Positions 1 to 9,080 of a DNA stretch of 64,000 nt are shown in pieces. The first letter of the stretch is position 1. The number at the start of each line of letters is the position of its first letter. The notes beneath the pieces are model-generated. The model did no database searches and was not told the DNA's origin. It saw only the letters and a program-made list of their open reading frames with translations. Origin of the DNA: Bacteroides sp. (GTDB lineage: Bacteria; Bacillota; Clostridia; Lachnospirales; Lachnospiraceae); the NCBI GenBank assembly GCA_023666705.1, contig JAMPBO010000001.1:1-64000 (forward strand), given 5' to 3'. A program made the position numbers and the translations under genes.

Positions 1-402
1 GCAGTGGAGTAAGGAAAACAGGCTGGGTAACGATAAAGAATCAAAAGTATTATTTCTCACCAAGCAACGGCAAGATGGTGACAGGAAAGAAAAAGATCGG
101 AAATGCGACCTATTATTTTGGCAGTAATGGAGCCAGAAAAACAGGCTGGGTAACAATAAAGAATAAAAAATATTATTTCTCACCAAAGATGGTGACGGGA
201 AAAAAGAAGATTGGAAATGCGACCTATTATTTTAACAGCAATGGAACAAGAAAAACAGGCTGGGTAACAATAAAGAATAAAAAATACTATTTCTCACCAA
301 AGATGGTGACGGGAAGTAAAAAGATAAAGAATGATACCTATTATTTTAACAGTAAAGGAATTTTGCAGACCAACTGTATTGTAGGAACCCAAAAAAGCGG
401 TT
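1..402 (+). repeat. 114-bp in-frame tandem repeats
   Basis: Units start at 75, 189 and 303, each opening with ATGGTGAC, an exact 114-base (38-codon) period. The first two are nearly identical at DNA level, the third diverges after its first third, and a partial unit precedes base 75. They encode the wall-binding repeats. In the second and third junctions the SPSNGKMV loop is shortened to SPKMV. Confidence 0.85.
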
Positions 403-914
403 ATTTTTATGTAGATGAAAAAGGATGCAAGGTAACGGATACCGAGGTCATGCAGGCGGTGGCATTTGTAAAGGCACACACCGAGGATTCATGGTCAAAT
501 GAAGTGAAATTACAAAAGTGCTTTGATTATATGTGGAAAAATTCTACCTATCAACGGTTTTACGGCACGCCGTCAACGGCAAGTGAAATGTCGGGGTATG
601 CCAATTATGTATTTTCTACCATGCGTGGAAATTGTTTCCGGTATGCGGCAAGCTTTGCCTATGTTGCCAAGGTTTTGGGATATGATGCACGTGCGGCAAT
701 TGGAGAGGTTTCTTCCTTGTTGGGTGGCATGACCCCTCACGGATGGACAGAAGTAAAAATAAATGGACAGTGGTATATATGTGATGTAAATATGAAACGG
801 AACCACCCAAATGTCAGTACCTATATGCGTACAGAGGCAACGTATCCATACAGGCACAATTGTAATGTCAGATACACATTAACATTTCAAAATGGACATG
901 CAGTATGGAATTAG
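3..914 (+). CDS. Wall-binding repeat protein with transglutaminase-like domain (5' end missing)
   Basis: The reading frame is open from the first full codon (base 3) without a start, so the ATG at 75 is internal and the gene begins left of the window. The N-terminal part is a run of aromatic-rich repeats (GWVTIKN, KYYFSP, TYYFNSNG) of the choline/glucan-binding wall-anchor type. The C-terminal part is a transglutaminase-like papain fold: counting from the ATG at 75, Cys187 (RGNCFRYA), His222 (TPHGWTEV) and Asp237 (YICDVNM) fit the Cys-His-Asp triad. A secreted, wall-bound enzyme acting on peptide or peptidoglycan bonds is likely; substrate unknown. It lies 21 bases before an O-acyltransferase pair. 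Confidence 0.85.
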   Translation, partial: SGVRKTGWVTIKNQKYYFSPSNGKMVTGKKKIGNATYYFGSNGARKTGWVTIKNKKYYFSPKMVTGKKKIGNATYYFNSNGTRKTGWVTIKNKKYYFSPKMVTGSKKIKNDTYYFNSKGILQTNCIVGTQKSGYFYVDEKGCKVTDTEVMQAVAFVKAHTEDSWSNEVKLQKCFDYMWKNSTYQRFYGTPSTASEMSGYANYVFSTMRGNCFRYAASFAYVAKVLGYDARAAIGEVSSLLGGMTPHGWTEVKINGQWYICDVNMKRNHPNVSTYMRTEATYPYRHNCNVRYTLTFQNGHAVWN

Positions 915-935
915 AGATTAGTTAAGGAGAAAAAA

Positions 936-2351
936 ATGGTTTTTAGCTCATTGGTGTTTTTATGTATATTTTTTCCAGTTATATTTTGTCTGCACAGTGT
1001 AATACCATCCATAAAAGCAAAAAATGTGCTGTTAATCATGGCAAGTCTGGTATTTTATGCTTTTGGGGAACCTGTTTATGTAGTTTTAATGGTTTTAAGT
1101 GCATTTTTAAATTACCTGTGTGCCCGCTTTATGGGAAAAGCAAACCGTAAGGCTGTGTTAGCTCTGGCAGTCGTGGTCAATATCGGGATTTTGGGTGTAT
1201 TTAAATATAGTGGATTTTTGGTAACAACAATAAACAGCGTATTTCATTTGAATATAAATGTTCCGGAGATTACCCTGCCGATCGGTATTTCATTTTTTAC
1301 ATTTCAGGCATTATCCTACGTGATTGATGTGTACCGTGGACAGGTTGAGGTGCAAAAAAACTTTGGAAAGGTACTGCTTTATATATCATTTTTCCCACAG
1401 TTGATTGCAGGACCGATTGTAAAATACAGGGATATTGCATATGAGATTGACAACCGCAGCACCAATTTGAAGGAAGCTGCCCTTGGCATGAGACGTTTTA
1501 TTTGCGGACTGGCAAAAAAGGTGTTAATTGCCAATGCCATGGCAGTTGTTGCGGATGCAGTCTTTATGCAGGCACCTGCCAATGTAAATATTGTTGGGGC
1601 ATGGATTGGTGCTATTGCCTACACAATGCAGATTTATTATGATTTTAGCGGATATAGTGATATGGCAATCGGGCTTGGACGTATGTTTGGCTTCCATTTT
1701 AAGGAGAATTTTGAACATCCGTATGGCTCGCTTACAATTAAGGAATTTTGGCGACGCTGGCATATTTCCCTTTCCTCATGGTTTAAGGAGTATGTATATA
1801 TTCCACTTGGAGGAAACCGAAAGGGACGGCTCCGGACAGGGATCAATAAGGTTATTGTATTTTTTCTGACAGGTCTTTGGCATGGTGCCAACTGGACGTT
1901 TGTTGTGTGGGGATTGTTTCACGGTGCATTCAGCTTTTTGGAAGAATTTGTGCCAAAGCTTAAAAAGCTGCCCAATTTCATATTCCATATTTACACCATG
2001 CTTGCCGTAACGGTGGGCTTTGTGATTTTCAGGGCGGATACGCTTAAACAGGCGTTTACTTTTATCGGTAAAATGTTTGCAGGCTTTGAATTTTCTGCTG
2101 TTTCCATGTCCTTTGCATGTCAGCAGCTCACACCGTTTTTCATTGCAATGCTGATTGCGGCAGTGATTGGCTGTGGAATGCTTCGGAACCTGACAATGAA
2201 ATTAAGAGCCGTGTCGGAACAGGAGGAGCTGACCAAAAAAGAAAACATTGTACAGGTTATTTTATTTACGGCTGCGTTTTTATTGCTTTCGTGGTGCATC
2301 ATCAGACTGTCAGGCGGCTCGTATAATCCTTTTATCTATTTTAGGTTTTAG
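936..2351 (+). CDS. MBOAT family membrane-bound O-acyltransferase (AlgI/DltB-like)
   Basis: A 471-residue polytopic membrane protein with the MBOAT signature: YYDFSGYSDMAIG (about 234-246), FWRRWHISLS (271-280) and GLWHGANWTF (313-322) carrying the conserved catalytic His316. Length and motifs match the AlgI group, which passes acyl groups across the membrane to extracytoplasmic polysaccharide. A strong site (AAGGAG) precedes ATG 936. The next gene encodes a DHHW/AlgX-like partner, the usual pairing for polymer O-acetylation. The polymer modified here is not identifiable from the sequence. Confidence 0.92.
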   Translation: MVFSSLVFLCIFFPVIFCLHSVIPSIKAKNVLLIMASLVFYAFGEPVYVVLMVLSAFLNYLCARFMGKANRKAVLALAVVVNIGILGVFKYSGFLVTTINSVFHLNINVPEITLPIGISFFTFQALSYVIDVYRGQVEVQKNFGKVLLYISFFPQLIAGPIVKYRDIAYEIDNRSTNLKEAALGMRRFICGLAKKVLIANAMAVVADAVFMQAPANVNIVGAWIGAIAYTMQIYYDFSGYSDMAIGLGRMFGFHFKENFEHPYGSLTIKEFWRRWHISLSSWFKEYVYIPLGGNRKGRLRTGINKVIVFFLTGLWHGANWTFVVWGLFHGAFSFLEEFVPKLKKLPNFIFHIYTMLAVTVGFVIFRADTLKQAFTFIGKMFAGFEFSAVSMSFACQQLTPFFIAMLIAAVIGCGMLRNLTMKLRAVSEQEELTKKENIVQVILFTAAFLLLSWCIIRLSGGSYNPFIYFRF

Positions 2352-2404
2352 GAATGTAAAAAACAATTTTTGAATGTGACAACGTTCAAAAAAGGAGATA
2401 CTAT

Positions 2405-3799
2405 ATGAAAAAATATTTGATATTCATAATCGCCTGCCTTTTGGTCTGTCTGCTGCCATTTGTTGGAATGGCAGTGCGTCCGACGACGGTTAGCACGGAA
2501 AATAAAGCGATGGCTGAATTTCCAAGTCTAAAAGCAGACGACGGAAAATTAAATTTAAAATATTTTGAAGAGCTTGAGGAATATTTCAATGAACATTTTG
2601 CATTTCGGAATGAGCTTGTTTATGCAGATGCAAAGCTTCAGACCTCCATCTTTCAGGTTTCCAATGTGGACACGGTAACCTATGGAACGGACGGCTGGTT
2701 GTATTATTCCTCGACCTTGGACGACTATTTGGGAAATCAGGTCATGTCCGGGCGGCAGATATATAATCTTGCCCATAACCTGTCCATTGCCAAGCGGTAT
2801 GTGGAGGAAAAAGGCTGTGACTTCATGCTGGCAATTCCGCCAAACAAAAACACCCTGTATGGGGAGCATATGCCATATTATAATTCTTACATTGTGGATG
2901 AAACCCACAATATTGATTTGCTGACACCGAAGCTTGAAAAGCTTCATGTTCCTTATGCCGATTTGCTTCAAATGTTTCGGAACGAAAAGGAAACCTTGTA
3001 TTTGAGACGGGATTCCCACTGGAACAATAAGGGTGCCGTCATGGCATACAACTGTATGATGGATACACTTGGATATCAGCATGAAAATTATGCGGATTGT
3101 GACGTTACCCGTACGAAGGATACGGACGGCGATTTAAATAAAATGCTTTATACTTTTTATGGAGAGAAGGAGTTAAATTACAACTACCATATAGAACACG
3201 GTTTTACATATTCCGAAAAGTTTGAAAGCGTTGAGGACGGATGGATTGAAACCAAAGGCGGAACAGGAAACGGTTCACTGCTGATGTTCCGTGATTCTTT
3301 TGGCAATACACTGATACCGTTTATTGCGGATCAGTTTGAACAGGCATGGTTCACCAAGGAAAATCCGTATGGGCTGGAAAGTCTGATGGAGCAGTACATG
3401 CCTGATACAGTTATGTTTGAGTGTGTGGAGCGGAATATCGTTCGGTTTATCAATATGCCGCCGATTATTTCAGCAATCAAAACAGAGACACCTGTAATTG
3501 GGGAACGCATGGAGACAGACACAAAAATAGACATAAGCCCATTGGAGTATGACAGTAATTATTATAAAATCAGCGGAAATGTGGATGAAAAGCTTTTGGA
3601 AAATGAGACGGATATTATCGTGCGGCTGAATGATACCTGTTACGAAGCATATCATACAGGTGAAAATACATATGAGCTGTATATAAAAAAGGATACGATT
3701 GTAAGTCAGCCGTTGGAGCTAGAGGTTTTGCTTCGGGATAGTGAAAACTGCAGATCGGTTCAGATAAAAAACATAGATGAAGGAGAACGATTACAATGA
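2405..3799 (+). CDS. DHHW/AlgJ-AlgX-like SGNH-fold acyltransferase partner
   Basis: A 464-residue protein with an N-terminal hydrophobic signal/anchor (about 4-23) and an extracytoplasmic domain. The DSHW motif at 203-206 and the Ser in FRDSFG (about 295-300) match the Asp-His and nucleophile Ser of AlgX/AlgJ SGNH-like domains. With the upstream MBOAT it probably completes O-acetylation of a cell-surface polymer. The ribosome site (AGGAG, 2393-2397) abuts a 10-bp hairpin at 2367-2392. The stop overlaps the next start (ATGATG), so the downstream lipoprotein is translationally coupled. Confidence 0.85.
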   Translation: MKKYLIFIIACLLVCLLPFVGMAVRPTTVSTENKAMAEFPSLKADDGKLNLKYFEELEEYFNEHFAFRNELVYADAKLQTSIFQVSNVDTVTYGTDGWLYYSSTLDDYLGNQVMSGRQIYNLAHNLSIAKRYVEEKGCDFMLAIPPNKNTLYGEHMPYYNSYIVDETHNIDLLTPKLEKLHVPYADLLQMFRNEKETLYLRRDSHWNNKGAVMAYNCMMDTLGYQHENYADCDVTRTKDTDGDLNKMLYTFYGEKELNYNYHIEHGFTYSEKFESVEDGWIETKGGTGNGSLLMFRDSFGNTLIPFIADQFEQAWFTKENPYGLESLMEQYMPDTVMFECVERNIVRFINMPPIISAIKTETPVIGERMETDTKIDISPLEYDSNYYKISGNVDEKLLENETDIIVRLNDTCYEAYHTGENTYELYIKKDTIVSQPLELEVLLRDSENCRSVQIKNIDEGERLQ

Positions 3800-4761
3800 T
3801 GGCAAAAGGAACGATGAAAAAGATACTGATACTTGGCACGGCAATGCTTTTTTTACTTGGACTGTGTGCATGTGGAAAGGCAACAGTTCAAATTCAGGAC
3901 GGCGGTGTTATGACGGAGCTTGAGGTTTCCGTACCAAGCACGGTAGAAAAAATATTAAAGGATGCGGATATTGTCTTAAATGATGGGGATGAGGTAAGCC
4001 CATCACTTGACACAAAGATTAAGGATGCACAGGAAATCGTAATATCCAGAAAGGTTACGGTTAAGCTGACGGTTGACGGAGAAACAAGGGACATTGTTAT
4101 GGTTGGCGGTACAATCAGCGACCTTTTAGCACAGGAGGGGATTACCCTTGGAGAAAAGCAGCATGTAAATTATGACTTAAATGAATACCTTACAGATGGA
4201 ATGGAGGTTAAAATTCTGTATTCCTTCAATGTAGAGGTAGTATGTGACGGTAAAACCCAAAAGCAGGAAACAGAGGCAGAGACGGTAGATGCTGTATTGA
4301 AGGAATTAAACATTACGTTAGGTGCGGATGACCGTGTGACGCCTGATGTGACAGCAGCAGTAACCGATAATATGCAGATTATTGTAAACCGTATCACCTA
4401 TGATACAGTTGTGGAAAAAGAGACCATTGAATATGAAACTATACGTGAGGAGGATTCCTCCATTACACAGGGACAGGAACAGATTAGTGTAAGTGGGGAA
4501 AACGGCGAAAAGGAAGTGACTTACAAGGTTACCTATGTGGATGGTGTTGAGGATGCAAGGGAGGCCGTGGAGGAAACGGTTACAAAGGAAGCGGTCAATG
4601 AAGTAATTAAGGTTGGCACAAAGGTGGCATCAGGCTCAGGAGGCTCTGGTGGTGGCAGAGAGGAAGTATCCAGAAAAGCATTTTATGATTGCGACGGTTC
4701 GGGACACGGCTACTATGAGATAACCTATTCAGATGGTACCGTGGAGTATGTAGACTTTTAA
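3796..4761 (+). CDS. Lipoprotein with DUF348 (ubiquitin-like) repeats and G5 domain, YabE-like
   Basis: A 321-residue lipoprotein: Lys-rich start, hydrophobic stretch and lipobox LCAC near residue 26. Three DUF348-type modules follow (about 33-80, 83-128, 140-185), then a G5 domain (about 200-280, with YETIREED and VKVGTKV-type strands). This order is that of YabE/Rpf-like cell-wall proteins, but the catalytic 3D domain that normally ends them is absent. The protein closes with a Gly/Ser linker and a short tail. A wall-associated binding protein is more likely than an enzyme. It overlaps the preceding gene by 4 bases. Confidence 0.85.
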   Translation: MMAKGTMKKILILGTAMLFLLGLCACGKATVQIQDGGVMTELEVSVPSTVEKILKDADIVLNDGDEVSPSLDTKIKDAQEIVISRKVTVKLTVDGETRDIVMVGGTISDLLAQEGITLGEKQHVNYDLNEYLTDGMEVKILYSFNVEVVCDGKTQKQETEAETVDAVLKELNITLGADDRVTPDVTAAVTDNMQIIVNRITYDTVVEKETIEYETIREEDSSITQGQEQISVSGENGEKEVTYKVTYVDGVEDAREAVEETVTKEAVNEVIKVGTKVASGSGGSGGGREEVSRKAFYDCDGSGHGYYEITYSDGTVEYVDF

Positions 4762-4773
4762 TTATAATATAAA

Positions 4774-4850
4774 GGCTGTCGCAGTAAGGGTTTAAGGCAT
4801 ACGGGTAAACAACTGTGTGCCTTAAACCCTTACTGCGAACAGCCACTTTT
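4774..4850 (+). terminator. Large hairpin terminator-like structure
   Basis: The left arm 4774-4799 and right arm 4818-4844 are complementary over about 26 bp with a single inserted base (GGCTGTCGCAG...CTGCGAACAGCC). The loop is 18 bases and ACTTTT follows. It lies between the G5 lipoprotein stop and the his promoter, so it most likely ends the envelope transcript. The stem is long for an ordinary terminator and may be of repeat origin. Confidence 0.7.
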
Positions 4851-4881
4851 ACCTTATAGGAAAGTACTTCGTATTTTTATA

Positions 4882-4910
4882 TTGACAGTCGGAATTTTAA
4901 TGGATATAAT
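4882..4910 (+). promoter_or_regulatory. Sigma-A promoter of the histidine operon
   Basis: TTGACA at 4882-4887, a 17-base spacer and TATAAT at 4905-4910: both hexamers match consensus. The leader to hisZ is about 70 bases. It contains a small hairpin (GTGCTA 4926-4931 / TAGCAC 4946-4951) but no T-box or histidine-rich leader peptide was recognised. Confidence 0.85.
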
Positions 4911-4983
4911 AGCAATGTTTTTATTGTGCTACTTAGTTAGCGAATTAGCACTTTAAATCATTAAAGTAAACAAGGAGATTGAT

Positions 4984-6240
4984 ATGAACGATAAATTGTT
5001 GCACACCCCTGACGGAGTCAGGGACATATATGGAATTGAATGTAAGAAAAAGCTTAAAATTGTTGATAAAATCCATCATGTGCTTGCACTTTTTTCTTAT
5101 CAGGATATAGAAACGCCATCCTTTGAATATTTTGATATATTTAACATGGACAAAGGCTCAGCTCCCTCAAATGAGATGTATAAATTTTTTGACAGAAATA
5201 ATAATACGCTTGTGTTAAGACCCGATCTTACACCAAGCGTTGCAAGGTGCGTTGCAAAATATTATGCCAATGAGGAGCTTCCAATCAGGCTGTGTTATCA
5301 GGGAAATACATTTACAAATGCACCGCTGCATCAGGGAAAGCTCAATGAATGTACACAGATAGGCGGTGAGCTTGTAAATGATGACAGCTCTGCTGCAGAT
5401 GCCGAGGCAATCGCATGTGTCATAAGCTGCTTAAAAGCATCAGGGCTTTCGGAATTTCAGATTGAAATCGGTGAGATAGAGTATTTTAAAGGACTGATTG
5501 AAGAGGCAGGACTTGATATTGATATGGAAAATAAAATCAGGGATTATATTCATATCAAGAATTTCTTTGGTTTAAGCGAGTTTGTTGAAACCCTTGATAT
5601 AAGCAGCGGGATGAAGCGTGCATTTACGTCCTTTGAGACATTGTTCGGCGGTCTTGACATGCTGGAGCGTGCAAGAGGGCTTGTCTCAAACAGCACGTCA
5701 CTTTTGGCGATTGACCGCATGGAAAAGGTATATCACGCCCTTACAAATTACGGATATGAAAAATACGTGGACTTTGACCTTGGAATGTTAAACAGATATA
5801 ATTACTATACAGGAATTGTATTCCGTGGGTATACATATGGAACGGGAGATGCCATTGTAAAGGGTGGACGATACAATAACCTTCTGTCCCAGTTTGGCAA
5901 GGATGCAGCGTCAGTCGGTTTTGCCATTTATGTGGACGAGCTTATGATGGCTGTGTCAAGAAATAAGGTAGAGGTAGAGGTTGATTATTCCAATATTCTT
6001 GTTTTGTACGATATAGAGTATCAGGCAAACGCGATAAAGCTTACCACGAGCCTTAGAAATAAAGGAAAGAAAATTGAGCTTATCAGAAAATCCTCAAAGC
6101 ATACGGTGGAGGATTATGTGGAATATGCAAAGAAAATGCATTTGTCAGGAGTGTATCATTTTACATCACAGCTTGATATTAACGTGATTTCCGTTATTGA
6201 TGATGCAAAAGAAACCATAAAGCTTGGGGATATCATGTAG
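4984..6240 (+). CDS. hisZ: ATP phosphoribosyltransferase regulatory subunit HisZ
   Basis: 418 residues, class-II histidyl-tRNA-synthetase paralogue without the tRNA-binding half. Recognisable elements are TPDGVRD near the start, the motif-2-like LRPDLTPSVAR (about 78-88), YYTGIVFRGY (about 275-284) and the glycine-rich KGGRYNNLL (about 295-303). HisZ forms a hetero-octamer with short-form HisG and confers histidine feedback. The pairing with a 213-residue HisG just downstream supports this over hisS. AAGGAG lies 6 bases before ATG 4984. First gene of the his operon. Confidence 0.95.
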   Translation: MNDKLLHTPDGVRDIYGIECKKKLKIVDKIHHVLALFSYQDIETPSFEYFDIFNMDKGSAPSNEMYKFFDRNNNTLVLRPDLTPSVARCVAKYYANEELPIRLCYQGNTFTNAPLHQGKLNECTQIGGELVNDDSSAADAEAIACVISCLKASGLSEFQIEIGEIEYFKGLIEEAGLDIDMENKIRDYIHIKNFFGLSEFVETLDISSGMKRAFTSFETLFGGLDMLERARGLVSNSTSLLAIDRMEKVYHALTNYGYEKYVDFDLGMLNRYNYYTGIVFRGYTYGTGDAIVKGGRYNNLLSQFGKDAASVGFAIYVDELMMAVSRNKVEVEVDYSNILVLYDIEYQANAIKLTTSLRNKGKKIELIRKSSKHTVEDYVEYAKKMHLSGVYHFTSQLDINVISVIDDAKETIKLGDIM

Positions 6241-6282
6241 CAAATTTTTATTTTGCGGAAGGAGACGCTTCAATTAAAATTA

Positions 6283-6318
6283 GACATTTTCAAAATATAG
6301 AGTTTCGCAATTGATTAA
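6283..6318 (+). repeat. Solo end of a dispersed palindromic repeat
   Basis: Bases 6283-6313 match the reverse complement of 23540-23570 at 26 of 31 positions and share TTTCGCAATTGATTA with the copy at 9081-9127. It sits between hisZ and hisG. It looks like a remnant end of the element inserted after proB. Confidence 0.6.
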
Positions 6319-6352
6319 ATTAAAATAATTGAAAGGACAACAGGTATATAAG

Positions 6353-6994
6353 ATGAGATATTTAACATTTGCACTTGCAAAGGGTAGGCTTGCAAAAAAA
6401 ACGCTGACCCTTTTTGAAAAGATGGGAATCTCCTGCGGGGAAGCCCTTGACCCCGACACGAGAAAGCTTATATTTACAAATGAGGAGCACAAAATAAAAT
6501 TTTTCCTTGCAAAGGCTTCGGACGTTCCGACCTATGTGGAATACGGAGCTGCGGACATCGGTGTTGTTGGAAAGGACACCATATTGGAGGAGGGCAGGAA
6601 TCTCTATGAGGTCATGGATTTAGGCTTTGGAAACTGTAAAATGTGTGTCTGTGGTCCTGCGTCTGCAAGGGAGCTTCTTACAAAAAATGAGATAATCAGG
6701 GTGGCAAGCAAATATCCTAACATTGCACAGGATTATTTTCAGAATAAAAAAAATCAGACAGTGGAGATTATTAAGCTGAACGGCTCCGTAGAGCTTGCAC
6801 CTATTGTGGATTTGGCTGAGGTTATTGTGGATATTGTTGAGACAGGCTCAACCCTTCGCGAAAACGGGCTTGAGGTGCTTGAGGAGATTTGTCCGCTTTC
6901 TGCAAGGGTCGTTGTCAATCAGGTAAGCCTTAAAATGGAGCATGAGCGTATCAGAAAGCTGTTAAATGATTTGAATGAGCTGATAAAAGAGTAG
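6353..6994 (+). CDS. hisG: ATP phosphoribosyltransferase, short form HisG
   Basis: 213 residues from ATG 6353; a TTG at 6329 would add eight residues but family members begin right at the (L)TFALAKGRL motif. It catalyses the first step of histidine biosynthesis (ATP + PRPP to phosphoribosyl-ATP). Visible features: [10 protein letters not shown], a nucleotide-binding ADIGVVGKD (about 65-73), and the PRPP loop region [14 protein letters not shown] (about 160-173). The regulatory C-terminal domain of long HisG is absent, which explains the need for HisZ. Confidence 0.95.
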   Translation: MRYLTFALAKGRLAKKTLTLFEKMGISCGEALDPDTRKLIFTNEEHKIKFFLAKASDVPTYVEYGAADIGVVGKDTILEEGRNLYEVMDLGFGNCKMCVCGPASARELLTKNEIIRVASKYPNIAQDYFQNKKNQTVEIIKLNGSVELAPIVDLAEVIVDIVETGSTLRENGLEVLEEICPLSARVVVNQVSLKMEHERIRKLLNDLNELIKE

Positions 6995-7057
6995 GCGTAC
7001 TATATTTATGGTGAAACGAAGAAAAAGGAATTTAAAAATAAACAGGAGTAATCAGCT

Positions 7058-7756
7058 GTGAAAAAAGAAAAAACGAGGTTTATTTTTTTAATTTTACTGA
7101 TGGTATTCATTGAATGTTATGGTATATGGTGTTTGATTACCGGAATTGGAGCACTAGCGAGCAAGACAACTGGTAATTTATTTGATAATGAAGCTGTAAA
7201 TACATATGTATCAGGGGAGACCGCTTTTGCTGCCAAGGTATGTGAATATAAACATTCAATCAACTTTATTCCCGTCGGAACAGAGTATTATTATGCAGTG
7301 GTAGATGAGAGCGGTACAAATTATTGTATTGTCAGAGCAAACAAATCATGGTATAAAGATAATTTCGGCAGCAATGGGTTTGCTGCCCAAAAGGTTGTTC
7401 TTGAGGGAAGGATAACAAAATATCAGTCGAAGGTTAAAAATCTGATTGAACAGCACAATATAGACTTGGCTGAAAATGGAATACAGTTTAATACATCAAA
7501 TTATGTTGATTTATCCTATGCAGGTTTTGCGTGGTGTAAGGTAATTGGCGGAGCATTTCTTTTAGCAGGTTTTTTGATGGCTGTATACATAATACGTGTA
7601 AAGAAACCGCAAGATCATCCCATGGAATATAAAAGTGTGCAGCCATCCGGACTTAATTCTTTGGGATATAAAAGCGTGCAGCCTTTTGGATTTATTTCCA
7701 TTATGATGTATTTAATTGGTTGCATTTTATGCTTTTGGATTTTGATGTTTTATTAA
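7058..7756 (+). CDS. Unknown membrane protein in the his operon
   Basis: 232 residues from GTG 7058 (AGGAG at 7044-7048). One membrane segment lies near the N-terminus (about 8-30), then an external domain of about 125 residues, then two C-terminal segments (about 159-181 and 212-232). Between the last two a YKSVQP motif is duplicated. I do not recognise a named family. The layout and some local patterns (aromatic YYYAVV..., ...LEGRI.K...K...L) recall the protein at 29565-30272, so the two may be distant paralogues. No enzyme motif; a histidine-related role is not implied beyond co-transcription. Confidence 0.7.
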   Translation: MKKEKTRFIFLILLMVFIECYGIWCLITGIGALASKTTGNLFDNEAVNTYVSGETAFAAKVCEYKHSINFIPVGTEYYYAVVDESGTNYCIVRANKSWYKDNFGSNGFAAQKVVLEGRITKYQSKVKNLIEQHNIDLAENGIQFNTSNYVDLSYAGFAWCKVIGGAFLLAGFLMAVYIIRVKKPQDHPMEYKSVQPSGLNSLGYKSVQPFGFISIMMYLIGCILCFWILMFY

Positions 7757-7777
7757 TATAAATGGAGGAGATTAGTT

Positions 7778-9067
7778 ATGCGAATTATAGAATTAAACGA
7801 GGAAACAAAAAAAGATATCCTTGCCAACCTGTTAAAGAGAAGTCCTGACAATTACGGCTCCTACGAGGCGACCGTCAAGGAAATCGTTGAGGACGTCCAT
7901 AAGAATGGTGACACTGCATTGTTTCAGTATACGGAAAAATTTGATCAGGCAAAAATCAATCAGGACAATGTAAGGGTAACAAAGGAGGAAATTGACGAGG
8001 CATACAGTCTTGTAGAACCATCTTTGGTTGAGATTATAAGAAAAGCAAAGGCAAATATAAAGGAATACCACGAAAAGCAAAAATGCTATAGTTGGTTTGA
8101 CTCCAAGGACAACGGAAGTATGCTGGGACAGAAAATTACGCCAATTGACAAGGTGGGGGTATATGTCCCGGGTGGAAAGGCAGTATACCCATCCTCCGTT
8201 CTTATGAATGTCATACCTGCAAGGGTTGCAGGTGTTGGAAGCATTATTATGACTACTCCATGCAACAGTGAGGGCAAGGTATATCCGACTACGCTTGTAG
8301 CTGCAAATGAGGCAGGGGTTGACATAATTTACAAGGCGGGGGGAGCACAGGCAATTGCCGCACTTGCATACGGAACGGAAAGCATCCCTAAGGTGGATAA
8401 GATTGTGGGACCGGGCAATATATTTGTGGCAATTGCAAAACGGTGTGTATTTGGACATGTGAGCATCGATTCCGTTGCAGGTCCAAGTGAGATATTAGTC
8501 CTTGCCGATGAAACGGCAAACGCAAGATATGTGGCTGCCGACCTTTTATCACAGGCAGAGCATGACGAGATGGCGTCAGCAATCCTGATTACAACGTCAA
8601 AAAAGCTTGCCGAAGCAGTATCAGAGGAAGTGGAGCAGTTTATAAGTGAGCTTTCAAGAAAGGACATCATGAGTAAATCCGTTGACACCTACGGATATAT
8701 TCTTCTTGCAAGGAATTTGCAGGAGGCAATTGATACCGCAAATGAAATTGCAAGCGAGCATCTTGAAATTATGACGGCAAATCCCTTTGACACAATGACA
8801 AAGATTAAAAATGCAGGGGCAATCTTTATTGGGGATTATTCCTCAGAACCGCTTGGAGACTATTTTGCAGGACCAAACCATGTGCTTCCGACAAACGGAA
8901 CGGCAAAGTTTTTCTCGCCTCTTTCCGTCGATGATTTCATAAAGAAGTCAAGCATTATTTATTTCTCAAGGGAAGCACTGCAGCCTGTTTCACAGGATAT
9001 TATAGATTTTGCAACGGCAGAGCAGCTTACGGCACATGCAAATTCCATAAAGGTGAGGTTTGAGTAA
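7778..9067 (+). CDS. hisD: Histidinol dehydrogenase
   Basis: 429 residues, the usual length. It carries out the last two NAD-dependent oxidations, L-histidinol to histidine, with a zinc ion. Diagnostic stretches are YVPGGKAVYPSSVLMN (about 129-144), the signature running from IDSVAGPSEI (about 230-239) and the metal/catalytic QAEHDEMA (about 260-267), ASEHLE near 328, and GPNHVLPTNGTAKF near 368-381. It lies 21 bases after the unknown membrane gene, in the same operon. Confidence 0.96.
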   Translation: MRIIELNEETKKDILANLLKRSPDNYGSYEATVKEIVEDVHKNGDTALFQYTEKFDQAKINQDNVRVTKEEIDEAYSLVEPSLVEIIRKAKANIKEYHEKQKCYSWFDSKDNGSMLGQKITPIDKVGVYVPGGKAVYPSSVLMNVIPARVAGVGSIIMTTPCNSEGKVYPTTLVAANEAGVDIIYKAGGAQAIAALAYGTESIPKVDKIVGPGNIFVAIAKRCVFGHVSIDSVAGPSEILVLADETANARYVAADLLSQAEHDEMASAILITTSKKLAEAVSEEVEQFISELSRKDIMSKSVDTYGYILLARNLQEAIDTANEIASEHLEIMTANPFDTMTKIKNAGAIFIGDYSSEPLGDYFAGPNHVLPTNGTAKFFSPLSVDDFIKKSSIIYFSREALQPVSQDIIDFATAEQLTAHANSIKVRFE

Positions 9068-9080
9068 GCCCAACTTCGCC

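Noticed and set aside
2555-3082. 175-codon - strand frame inside the DHHW gene
   Set aside because: No start signal or recognisable domain; the + strand gene has signal peptide and DSHW motif.
4911-4983. T-box or histidine attenuator in the his leader
   Set aside because: The leader is only about 70 bases, with one 6-bp hairpin, no T-box core sequence and no His-codon run.
7832-8458. 208-codon - strand frame inside hisD
   Set aside because: Shadow of a highly conserved gene with all catalytic motifs on +.
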